Below are positions 55,640 through 63,262 of a stretch of DNA of 64,000 bases, piece by piece. The DNA lies in assembly GCA_016218815.1 (NCBI GenBank), contig JACRCX010000131.1:1-64000 (forward strand). Reading direction: 5' to 3'. Source of the stretch: Deltaproteobacteria bacterium (GTDB lineage Bacteria > Myxococcota_A > Polyangia > DRWM01 > JAAZOP01). The translations under genes were made by a program, and so were the position numbers. The stretch's first letter is position 1; every line of letters begins with the position of its first letter. Below the pieces are notes generated by a model. The model searched no databases. It saw only the letters and a list, made by a program, of their open reading frames with translations, and had not been told where the DNA came from.

Positions 55640-56044
55640 GTGCAACCTCCCGCCTCCCCCACTCCTGCCCCCGACCTCCCCGCCGACCCCTACCCCTTCC
55701 TGGATCTCCTCGTTACCCTCCTCGTCTTCCTCGCCATCATCCTCGCCGCCTGGCTCGCCGCCCGCTGGCTGATGCGCCGCATGTACGGGCCCGGCGCCGC
55801 CTCCGGTGGACGCCTCCGTGTCGTCGAACGCGTCCCGCTCGAGCCGCGCCGCACCCTGTACCTCGTCGAAGCCGGCGAGAAGCTCCTCCTCATCGGCTCC
55901 ACCGATCACGACGTCCGCGTCCTCTCCGAGTTCACCCGCGACCAGCTCCCGGCCCCCGCCACGCCCGAGCGCCGCTCGTTCCTCGACACCCTGCGCGCCG
56001 TGGGCCACAAGTCGGGTCACGGCGGCGACACCCCCGCCCCGTGA
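55640..56044 (+). CDS. FliO-like small membrane protein
   Basis: A 134-residue protein with one membrane segment (LLVTLLVFLAIILAAWLAAR, about 23-42) after a Pro-rich N-terminus, followed by a beta domain GRLRVVERVPLEPRRTLYLV with EKLLLIGSTDHDVRVLSEF, which is the FliO pattern. FliO assists assembly of the flagellar export gate, but no flagellar gene is near; the neighbours are an oxidoreductase and a GHKL ATPase. It could be a lone assembly factor for a non-flagellar system or a false assignment to a small beta-domain family. Start GTG 55640 has no clear ribosome binding site. Confidence 0.6.
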   Translation: MQPPASPTPAPDLPADPYPFLDLLVTLLVFLAIILAAWLAARWLMRRMYGPGAASGGRLRVVERVPLEPRRTLYLVEAGEKLLLIGSTDHDVRVLSEFTRDQLPAPATPERRSFLDTLRAVGHKSGHGGDTPAP

Positions 56045-56120
56045 CCGCGGAGCACGGATGACCGACCGCCGAAAGCGTCCGCAACGACTTCCGGCCGTCT
56101 CGCGGCCTGCCGTCCGACCC

Positions 56121-56154
56121 GACCGAGAACCGAGAACTGAGAACCGAGAACCGG
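56121..56154 (+). repeat. GAGAACC heptad array upstream of the GHKL ATPase
   Basis: GACC-GAGAACC-GAGAACT-GAGAACC-GAGAACC-GG, a clean 7-nt period in the gap between the FliO-like and GHKL genes. Confidence 0.8.
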
Positions 56155-56206
56155 CGCCCGGCCTTCCCCGTGAATCGCGGCCGCTCGGCTCCTCGCAGGA
56201 CCTTCC

Positions 56207-57847
56207 ATGGCCATGACGCCGTCCGCCCCTCCCTCCGCCCCGCTCGCCCCCGACGCCGGCAGCGCCCTGGAGACCCTCGTCCACCAGTTCGCCGACCCGC
56301 TCTCCTTCTTCCGCGAGCTGATCCAGAACGCCGTCGACGCCGGCAGCCGCGAGGTCGAGGTCCGCTTCGAGTACGAGCCGCCGCAGGGCGGCGGCGAGGG
56401 TGCCATGATCGTTCATGTCGACGACTGGGGCGAAGGCATGGACCGCGCGATCATCGATACCCAGCTCACCCGGCTGTTCAGCTCCAGCAAGGAAGGCGAC
56501 CTCACCAAGATCGGCAAGTTCGGCATCGGCTTCGTCTCCGTCTTCGCCCTCGACCCCGACGCCGTCTGCGTCGATACCTCGCGCGGCGGCGAGAACTGGC
56601 GCGTCCTGTTCCGCAAGGACAGGACGTTCTCCCGCATCGCGCGCGACGAGCCGGTGGAAGGCACGAAGGTCCGCCTCATCAAGTCCGCCTCGCACAAGGA
56701 CTTCGAGAAGCTGCGGGACCGCGCGCGCGAGGTGGTCGCCTTCTGGTGCCGCCACCTCCCGGCCGAGGTGCGCTTCGACGGCAAGCGCATCAACGAGCCG
56801 CTGGATCTCGACCTGCCGGTCACCGTGCGGCACGCCGAGACGGACACCGAGGTCGTCGCGGGCTACACCGTCGATGGAGCGTCCTTCTCCGGCTACTACA
56901 ACAAGGGCCTCACCCTCCTGGAAGAGCAGGGCGGGCCCTTCCCCGGCGTCGCCTTCAAGCTCAGCTCGCGCTACCTCGAGCACACCCTGACCCGCGACAA
57001 CGTCGTGCGCGACCGGAACTTCGACAAGGCGATGGGCATCGTGAAGGAGCTCGTCGAGCGCGAGCTGCCGGCCCGGCTGTTCGAGCGGCTCGAGGAGGAA
57101 GCGGCGCGGGATCCCGGCTCCGACGCCGCCGGGAGGCTGTACCTGCTGGCGGCCCACCGGTTGGGCCGGAACCCGCGCGCGCTCGCCGCATCGTCCGATC
57201 GGCGCGTGTTCCGTGACCTGGCCGGCGCGCCCGTGACGCTCGGCACCGTCCGCGACGCCGCGCGGCACGGCCGCCTCGAACGCTCCGTGCCGGGCTCGGC
57301 CGTGGGCGACGCGCTGGCGAGCGACGGAAGGCTCGTGCTGGACGTGCCCGCGGGCGGACCGGCCGCCGCGATGCTCGTGAGCCTGTTCGGCCTCTCTTCC
57401 ACCGGCGCGGACGAGCGGCTGTGCCGCCCGCTGCCTCTCGAGGCCGAGCGGACCCCCGCCGGGGCCGGGGCCCTCTGCCGTGCGACCGCGGACCTGCTCC
57501 GCGCGCGGAAGACGAAGCTCTCCGGCGTCCACCTGGCCCGCTTCGATACCCCCGCCTCCCGCATCGCCGACCGCGTCGCCGTCACGCAGCGCACGTTCGG
57601 CGAGACGACGCCGCTCGACGAGGCGCGCAAGCTCGGCGCCTCGGTCTTCTCCCGCAAGCGCGCGCTGGTGCTCAACGCCGCCCATCCCGCGATCGCGCGG
57701 CTGCTCGTCCTCGCCCCGCGCGAGGCCGAGCTGGCCGCCTACCTGGGCCTGAAGCTGTTCTTCCTCGGCGACCGGCTCGATGCCGCCCTCGACGCCGAGC
57801 TCGTCCTGCGGGCGATGGAGGCGCGATGCCGGCGGCCGACCGACTGA
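56207..57847 (+). CDS. GHKL (Hsp90-like) ATPase
   Basis: A 546-residue ATPase with an intact Bergerat fold: N-box FFRELIQNAVDAG (about 35-47; Glu and Asn), G1 HVDDWGEGMD (about 71-80) and G2 IGKFGIGFVSVFAL (about 102-115), as in Hsp90/HtpG. A middle-domain-like segment includes YLEHTLTRDNVVRDRNFDKA (about 258-277). It is shorter than HtpG (about 630) and the C-terminal part is unlike the HtpG dimerisation domain. Its last 22 nt overlap the next gene, whose product begins with a degenerate version of the same fold. ATG 56207 or 56213 can be used; AGGA upstream is weak. Function unknown, probably with the 1540-residue partner. Confidence 0.85.
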   Translation: MAMTPSAPPSAPLAPDAGSALETLVHQFADPLSFFRELIQNAVDAGSREVEVRFEYEPPQGGGEGAMIVHVDDWGEGMDRAIIDTQLTRLFSSSKEGDLTKIGKFGIGFVSVFALDPDAVCVDTSRGGENWRVLFRKDRTFSRIARDEPVEGTKVRLIKSASHKDFEKLRDRAREVVAFWCRHLPAEVRFDGKRINEPLDLDLPVTVRHAETDTEVVAGYTVDGASFSGYYNKGLTLLEEQGGPFPGVAFKLSSRYLEHTLTRDNVVRDRNFDKAMGIVKELVERELPARLFERLEEEAARDPGSDAAGRLYLLAAHRLGRNPRALAASSDRRVFRDLAGAPVTLGTVRDAARHGRLERSVPGSAVGDALASDGRLVLDVPAGGPAAAMLVSLFGLSSTGADERLCRPLPLEAERTPAGAGALCRATADLLRARKTKLSGVHLARFDTPASRIADRVAVTQRTFGETTPLDEARKLGASVFSRKRALVLNAAHPAIARLLVLAPREAELAAYLGLKLFFLGDRLDAALDAELVLRAMEARCRRPTD

Positions 57848-60800
57848 TCGACGAGCTGCGCGCCGACGGCCGCCAGGACTCCGATGGCGCCTTCACGCTC
57901 GATCGCGACAAGGCCCGCGAGAAGCTGCGCCAGTTCCAGCTCCCCGACCCGCGCCGCTACGTCCTCCTGCTCGTCGAGGCCGCCGTGCTCAAGGGCGCCA
58001 CCCGCATCGACTTCGCCATCGACGCCGACGACATGGAGCTGCGCTGCGACGGGCGCCCGTTCGGCGCCGCCGACTTCGAGCAGATCTACGCCTCGATGTT
58101 CACCCCCGCCGACACCGACGACCTGCGCGCCCGCCGCCAGCTCGCCCTCGGCCTCAACGCCGCCATGGCCCTCCACCCCCGCCACGTCCGCGTCGAATGC
58201 GGCGACGGCGAGACCGGCGCGACCCTCGAGCTGCGTCCCAAACGGCCCGATCGTATCGATGCCGCGGCCCGCGTTCCGGCCGGCACCGTGATCCGCGTCA
58301 AGGACCGCTTCCGCCCCGGCCTCGCCGTCCGCTTCTTCCGCAACCTCCACGATCGCCTGGCCGAGGAGACCTGCCTCCGCGCCGCGTGCCGCTACGCCCG
58401 CTGCGACGTGCGCCTGGAAGGCCGGCCGCTCGCGGTCGGCCGCGAGCAGGACCTCGCCGAGGCAGGCGGCCTGCACGCCGAGTTCGCCGCCGCAGACCTC
58501 CGCGGCTTCGTCCTGCTGCGTCCGCGCGCGCCGGACCGCGCCCGGGTGCGCCTCGTGAGCAACGGCGTCCTCATCGCCGAGCACGAGGAGATCGAGCTGC
58601 CGCCCGGCTTCGTCTGCGTCGTGGAAGGCCCGCGCCTGCGCAAGGACGTCTCCCAGCAGGACATCGTCCGCGACGACGCCCACCAGGACGCCGTCAACGC
58701 GGCGTCCCGCGCCTGCGATGAAGTGCTCGCGCTGCTCTGCGACCGCTGGGGCGACGGCTGGGACGAGGCGACGACGACCTGGGCCCGCGACCTCCTCCGC
58801 TCGGCCGCCGAACGCTGCGCCGGCGCGTTCCGCGAGCACGTCCAGAAGGGTGCGCCCTTGGCCGTTTTTTCGGCGAAGCTCCTCGCCGCGCCGCTCTTCG
58901 CGACGGCGCACGGCGAGTTCATCCCGCTGGCGCGGGTGGTCGAGGAGGCGCGGCGCTACGGCGAGTGCGAGTACACGCGGGAGCCGTGCCCGACGCGCTT
59001 CGAGGACGGCCGCGCCGTCCTGCTCCTGCCCGACCACAACCTCGATCCGTTCCTCGCCCGCGTACTCTGCGTCAAGCTCAACGACGCCACCCGCTGGCTG
59101 CACCACCTCGAGCGGCAGGCCACGCTCCGCGCGGCCTTTCTTCAGCGCCGCGCGTCCCCGGTGCTCCCCGACCGGAAGCTGCGCTTCCGCCGCCCGTTCT
59201 CCCGCACCGAACGGCCGGCCGGGAACGACACCGTCGTCAGGAAGGTGGAGGGCGAGGTCGGTGTCGACCTGCAGCCGGGCCGGTCCGCCACCCTGCGCCT
59301 GATCTCGTCGGGCTGCCTCCTGGGCGAACGCACCGGAGACGCCTCGCTCGGCGGCCTGGCCATCGTCGTCGAGGGCGCGTTCGCGCCCAACCGGGACTTC
59401 GACGACGCGCTCAACGACGAGCCGCTGGCCCACGCGCTGTTCGCCGCCGCCGATCAGCTCGAGCCGCTCTTCCGCGGCCTCGCCGCCGACCTGCTGAACA
59501 CGGCCGTCCCGTGGACCACGCCCCCGCCCGGATCCCTGAAGGGCTGGCTCCACGCCGCGCTCGTCCCCGGCCTCGGTTTCCACCTGCTGCGGATGTTCCG
59601 CTTCGAGCCCGCCGACGCGCAACGGTTCTGCGAGCAGGCCGAGGGCCGCGCGGAACGCTTCCTCCCGACCCTCGGCGTCGGCCGCCTCCGCGAGCCGCCC
59701 CCTCCCGCGGGCGGCCCGACGCGGCCGGCCTCGCCGGGCGTCCATCCCGTTGCGCTCCTGCCCCTCTTCCCCGCGCTCGGCGTGCCGCAGTCCCGCTCGC
59801 CCAACGGCGCGGGCTTGCGGAGCCTCTCCGGGATCGAGGCCGAGCTTGCACGCGCCGGCTCGATCGGCTGGTGTACCGGCCCCGTCGCCCCGGGTGTCGC
59901 GGCGCCGTCCCCCATCCTGGTCCTCGACGCCCCGTCCCGCGAGCTGCTCGTGCGCGTGTTCGGCGCCGAGGCGCTGCGGGACGCCAACGTCGAGCTGTCG
60001 CAGCGCGCGGCCGCCGTGGTGCACGCCCTCTCCACGGCCGAGCCCGTCGCGGTCCCGGGGGAGCTGCTGGCGGACGTCCCCCTCGCCGGTGACGGCTTCG
60101 CCGGCTCTCTCGCCGTGCAGTTGGAGGCCGCTTCGCCGCTGCCGGAGGGCGCGCGAAGCTGGCCGCCGCAGCTCCGCGTGCGGATCCTGCGCGAGCGGCG
60201 CCCGCTGGCCAGAAGGTCGTTCCTCGTTCCGTTCGGTCCCCTGCGCGGTGTCGTCAACGCCGACGCCATCCGCCCCAACGCCCTGTGGAACGACGTCGAT
60301 GACCCGGAGACGACGGCCCGGATCGGAGACGCCGCCCGCCGCGTCTCGGGAAAGTTGCTCGCCACGCTCCGCCGCAGGCTCGGCGAGCTGCCGCCCGACC
60401 GGCGTCGCGCCGCCGCCGCCTTCCTGCTCGCCGCCGCCGCGTCGCCCTTCCCCCGGGCCTCGTTCCGCGCGACCTGGCGCCGGCTGTGGGAGGCGAACGC
60501 GCCGCCGGCCGCGCTGGAGGCGTATCGCGGGCTCCTGGCGCGCGCGGCGGGCCACGACCTGTCCGACGTGTCGGCCGCGCTGGAGCTGCTGACCAGCGTC
60601 ACCGGAGGGCTGACCGTCGCCGCGGCGGACTTCCCCGCGGCCCTCGATGACCTGCTCATGGACTCCCCCGTGCCGAAGGACGCGCCTCGCGGCGATCTCG
60701 TGGCGCGCCTGTTCGACGACTGGCTCGCCGGCGCCGGCCCCGGAACGCCGTCGGACGCCGCCCTTCCCGTCCCCCCGGTGCTGGCCGATGCGCCCCTGCT

Positions 60801-62448
60801 GGAGTCGATCGACCACCGGCCCGTGACGCTGGCCCAGGCGGCCGCGCTGTCGGCGGCGGCGGGGCGCATCCCGTTCATGCCCGACACGGCCCCCGATCCC
60901 TGGCCCGATCCGCCGGCCGATGGGGGAACCGTCCTGCGGCTCGACGAAAGGACGCGCGACGTCCTGCCCCGGATCCTCGGTCCCGTCCGCCTGGACGACG
61001 TGCGGATGGAGCTGCGTCGGGCCCGGCGCGTCCAGGCGCTCGGCACGCTGCCCGCGCTCCGGCGCATCGCGCTCGAGGACGGGACCGCGATCGTTGCCGA
61101 GCCGATCGCCACCAACGCGGTGATCGGAGAAGTCGGGCTCGACGCGACGCACGACGGCAGGACCGGACTCAAGCTGACCATCTGCACCAAGAAGCGCCGG
61201 CTGCTGACGGTCCCGGTGCCGTGCGCCGCAGCCTTGCACGCGGTCGTCGATGACGACGGGCTGGGCGTGGACCCCGACGCGCTCGGCGGCGTCGGCCAAC
61301 CCGACATCGACCGCCTCGCCGCCCTCTGCACCGGCCTCCTGCCCCGCCTCGTGCGCAAGCTCGCCGACCGGTGGCCGGAGCTGCCGCCCGACTCGCGAAG
61401 AACGGCCTGGGCGCATCTCCTGGACTACCTCCGCGCCTCCCCTCCTCCGCCGCCCCCGGCGACCCGGGACGACCTCGCCGACCGGCTCGCCCGGCTCGAC
61501 GGGTTCGTCCTGGCGGACGGCCGGACCGCGACGCTGGACGACCTCGCCGCACTCGCCCGCCGCGCCGGTCGTCTCGTGCAAGTCGCCCCGGACGAAGTGC
61601 ACGGCGTGCCCGAAGACCTGCGGCCGCTGGTCGTCGCCGTCCGGCCCTTCGAGGCCTCCGCCCTCGACGCGCTGTTCCCGCAGAGCCTCTCGGCGTCGGC
61701 GCTGACCGCCGTCGAATGGCAGGCGCTCCGTCCCCGCCCCGCGACGCCCCCCGCTTCCCCGAACCGCGAGCTTCAGCGAGCGGATAGCCCCGCCCTCCCT
61801 CCCCCGGACCGCGTCCTTCAGGTTCCGGCTCCGGAAGATTCCCGGCCGCGGGCTGGCCCCGAAGGGACTCGGCGGCTGAGCCGCCGAGCAGCCCGCGGTT
61901 CGGATGGGGAGACGTACCCCGCGACCGCCGGCGAGCCCGTCGCCGCTGCCGATCCCCGGAGCCCGCAGCCCGCAGCCCCCCTCGCCCCCGCCGCCCCCGT
62001 CCTGTCGGCGGTTCGGCCCGCGGCGGCCGAGCTGGAGCACGGCGACGCCCCGCCGGCCGGATCGCCCGTCGAGTTCTCCGTCGAGCTGCGCTTCCTGGAC
62101 GCCGTGCGCGCGGAGCTGCGACGGCGCCTGCCTTGGCTCGGCGCCGGGCTGCGGGCCGGCGGGTCGGCCGACGCCGCGCCCCAGACCTGGGACGCCGTGG
62201 ATCTGGCCATCGTGCGCGGCTCGCCCTCCACCGTCGCCTCTGTCCGCGGTCGTTCGCTTTCCCTGCACCTGGAGAACCCCGCCGTGCAGCTCGCGATGCA
62301 GCGCTTCGAGAAAGACCTCATCGTGCTGTCCTTCCTCGTCTCCGCGCTCTACACGGTCTTCAACGTCCACTCCGCCGCCGTCACCGACGCCGACGAGGTG
62401 GAGTTCCAGCAGGCGTTGGGGGGCGAGCCCGCGGGGCCTGTCGCTTGA
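57826..62448 (+). CDS. Large partner: degenerate GHKL domain plus tandem repeat modules
   Basis: A 1540-residue protein matching no family I recognise. Residues about 1-200 parallel the upstream ATPase but lack its key residues: YVLLLVEAAVLKGATRIDF at the N-box (no Asn), MELRCDGRPF for G1 and LALGLNAAMAL for G2; KDVSQQDIVRDDAHQDAV (about 281) mirrors TRDNVVRDRNFDKA. Then come repeated modules, each with a strand-helix unit (LDPFLARVLCVKLNDA about 405; RELLVRVFGAEALRDA about 704; RDVLPRILGPVRLDDV about 1043; a partial one near 1270) and a later AFAPNRDFDD / AIRPNALWND / DGLGVDPDAL segment followed by helices ending LPPD-x-RR-x-A. A repeat-encoded linker (about 1310-1390) precedes a final alpha domain. 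ATG 57826 follows GGAGG. Confidence 0.8.
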   Translation: MPAADRLIDELRADGRQDSDGAFTLDRDKAREKLRQFQLPDPRRYVLLLVEAAVLKGATRIDFAIDADDMELRCDGRPFGAADFEQIYASMFTPADTDDLRARRQLALGLNAAMALHPRHVRVECGDGETGATLELRPKRPDRIDAAARVPAGTVIRVKDRFRPGLAVRFFRNLHDRLAEETCLRAACRYARCDVRLEGRPLAVGREQDLAEAGGLHAEFAAADLRGFVLLRPRAPDRARVRLVSNGVLIAEHEEIELPPGFVCVVEGPRLRKDVSQQDIVRDDAHQDAVNAASRACDEVLALLCDRWGDGWDEATTTWARDLLRSAAERCAGAFREHVQKGAPLAVFSAKLLAAPLFATAHGEFIPLARVVEEARRYGECEYTREPCPTRFEDGRAVLLLPDHNLDPFLARVLCVKLNDATRWLHHLERQATLRAAFLQRRASPVLPDRKLRFRRPFSRTERPAGNDTVVRKVEGEVGVDLQPGRSATLRLISSGCLLGERTGDASLGGLAIVVEGAFAPNRDFDDALNDEPLAHALFAAADQLEPLFRGLAADLLNTAVPWTTPPPGSLKGWLHAALVPGLGFHLLRMFRFEPADAQRFCEQAEGRAERFLPTLGVGRLREPPPPAGGPTRPASPGVHPVALLPLFPALGVPQSRSPNGAGLRSLSGIEAELARAGSIGWCTGPVAPGVAAPSPILVLDAPSRELLVRVFGAEALRDANVELSQRAAAVVHALSTAEPVAVPGELLADVPLAGDGFAGSLAVQLEAASPLPEGARSWPPQLRVRILRERRPLARRSFLVPFGPLRGVVNADAIRPNALWNDVDDPETTARIGDAARRVSGKLLATLRRRLGELPPDRRRAAAAFLLAAAASPFPRASFRATWRRLWEANAPPAALEAYRGLLARAAGHDLSDVSAALELLTSVTGGLTVAAADFPAALDDLLMDSPVPKDAPRGDLVARLFDDWLAGAGPGTPSDAALPVPPVLADAPLLESIDHRPVTLAQAAALSAAAGRIPFMPDTAPDPWPDPPADGGTVLRLDERTRDVLPRILGPVRLDDVRMELRRARRVQALGTLPALRRIALEDGTAIVAEPIATNAVIGEVGLDATHDGRTGLKLTICTKKRRLLTVPVPCAAALHAVVDDDGLGVDPDALGGVGQPDIDRLAALCTGLLPRLVRKLADRWPELPPDSRRTAWAHLLDYLRASPPPPPPATRDDLADRLARLDGFVLADGRTATLDDLAALARRAGRLVQVAPDEVHGVPEDLRPLVVAVRPFEASALDALFPQSLSASALTAVEWQALRPRPATPPASPNRELQRADSPALPPPDRVLQVPAPEDSRPRAGPEGTRRLSRRAARGSDGETYPATAGEPVAAADPRSPQPAAPLAPAAPVLSAVRPAAAELEHGDAPPAGSPVEFSVELRFLDAVRAELRRRLPWLGAGLRAGGSADAAPQTWDAVDLAIVRGSPSTVASVRGRSLSLHLENPAVQLAMQRFEKDLIVLSFLVSALYTVFNVHSAAVTDADEVEFQQALGGEPAGPVA
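61758..61990 (+). repeat. Palindromic and C-rich repeats inside the large GHKL-partner gene
   Basis: 61758-61903 is a long degenerate member of the GCGGGCTGAAGCCCGC family (from CCCCGAACCGCGAGCTTCAG to GCAGCCCGCGGTTCGG) with an internal CTCGGCGGCTGAGCCGCCGAG hairpin (shortened by one base each side in use). 61955-61990 has CGGAGCCCG-CAGCCCG-CAGCCCC, a 7-nt period. Both are translated as linker. Confidence 0.75.
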
Positions 62449-62478
62449 CTACTACCAGGAGATTCGCATGCTCCTGCC

Positions 62479-62814
62479 ATGAGTGCTCGACTTCAAGTGT
62501 TGCTGGACGAAGCCGATCTGGCGAAGCTCCGCCGTACCGCGCGCCGCGAGGGCTTGACCGTTTCGGCGTGGGTGCGTCGCGTGCTCCTGGACTCCGCGAG
62601 ACGAAGTCCGCACGGCGACCTGTCCCGAAAATTGGCGGTGGTCCGGGCGGCGGCGAAGCACTCGTTCCCCGCCCCCGACATTGATGCGATGCTGGCGGAG
62701 ATCGCAGGGAAGCCTCGTCGTCCTACCTGCCCACAATCCGCCACGGCACCCCTGGCAACCCGTCATTCCGCTTCGCCGTGCGCTCGCACAGCGCGGCGAA
62801 CTGCTCGTCGGTGA
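62479..62814 (+). CDS. Orphan ribbon-helix-helix antitoxin-like protein with read-through tail
   Basis: A 111-residue protein whose first about 78 residues are an antitoxin: MSARLQVLLDEADLAKLRRT and EGLTVSAWVRRVLLDSARR give a ribbon-helix-helix, and FPAPDIDAMLAEIAGK is the typical toxin-binding end. In such modules the PIN toxin starts at about this point. Here no toxin follows; the frame instead runs on for 33 low-complexity residues, overlapping the end of a minus-strand gene by 92 nt. The module has probably been truncated, leaving an orphan antitoxin. ATG 62479 lies 30 nt after the large GHKL-partner gene; the ribosome binding site is poor. Confidence 0.6.
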   Translation: MSARLQVLLDEADLAKLRRTARREGLTVSAWVRRVLLDSARRSPHGDLSRKLAVVRAAAKHSFPAPDIDAMLAEIAGKPRRPTCPQSATAPLATRHSASPCARTARRTARR

Positions 62815-63262
62815 CCCGCCCCGATGCGTGCAGATGAATCCAGAGGTCGAACGTGTGCGCCACCCGGCCTCGGCCCAATTCCGCCAGCGCCGTTAGCGCA
62901 GCACGCTTGTCGTGCGTCACGAACACGGCGTTCGCGCCGGCGTCGGTCGCCCAGGCGATCGCCTGGCGCTCGGCACGGCCCTCCGTGTCGTTGGATCCGC
63001 GGCCGAGGTGGTCGTACAGGATGTGCGCCGCTCGCGAGCCGAGCGGAAATCGGACAACCCCGATCACGGGCTCTCCCTTGGCTTGGACGGTGAGCAATCC
63101 TGGACGGCGCCCTGTTCGATCGCCCGCCGCGTCGACGGCGGTCTGCTCCGCGATCATCAACTCGCCGGCCGGCCACGAGCCGACCGTTGCCGCCTTGACC
63201 GTCCCGGCGAGCACGCCAAGCGGACCGTCATCCAGGATCCAGGGCGCCGGACTCACGCCCAC
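62723..63262 (-). CDS. PIN-like protein paired with an ImmA/IrrE-type peptidase
   Basis: A 179-residue protein that looks like a PIN-domain-like putative toxin: acidic positions in WILDDGPLGVLAG (Asp about 10-11), ERQAIAWATDAGANAVFVTHD (Glu about 100, Asp about 119) and the DLWIHLHASGRV end. GTG 63262 was chosen with GGGAGA 7 nt upstream; a GTG at 63256 would overlap the upstream stop as GTGA. The two genes overlap by 10 nt, so they are one operon. The pairing of an ImmA/IrrE-type peptidase gene with a PIN-like gene recalls Xre-COG2856-type toxin-antitoxin loci; activity unproven. Confidence 0.65.
   Translation of the reverse strand: MGVSPAPWILDDGPLGVLAGTVKAATVGSWPAGELMIAEQTAVDAAGDRTGRRPGLLTVQAKGEPVIGVVRFPLGSRAAHILYDHLGRGSNDTEGRAERQAIAWATDAGANAVFVTHDKRAALTALAELGRGRVAHTFDLWIHLHASGRVTDEQFAALCERTAKRNDGLPGVPWRIVGR

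Noticed and set aside
56207..57847. Identification of the GHKL ATPase as HtpG
   Set aside because: It is shorter than HtpG, lacks the HtpG C-terminal domain and is coupled to an unrelated large protein with a degenerate copy of the fold.
57739..62370. A 1543-residue minus-strand open frame opposite the large GHKL partner
   Set aside because: Antisense shadow of the same kind; the plus frame has a ribosome binding site, conserved internal modules and coupling to the ATPase gene.
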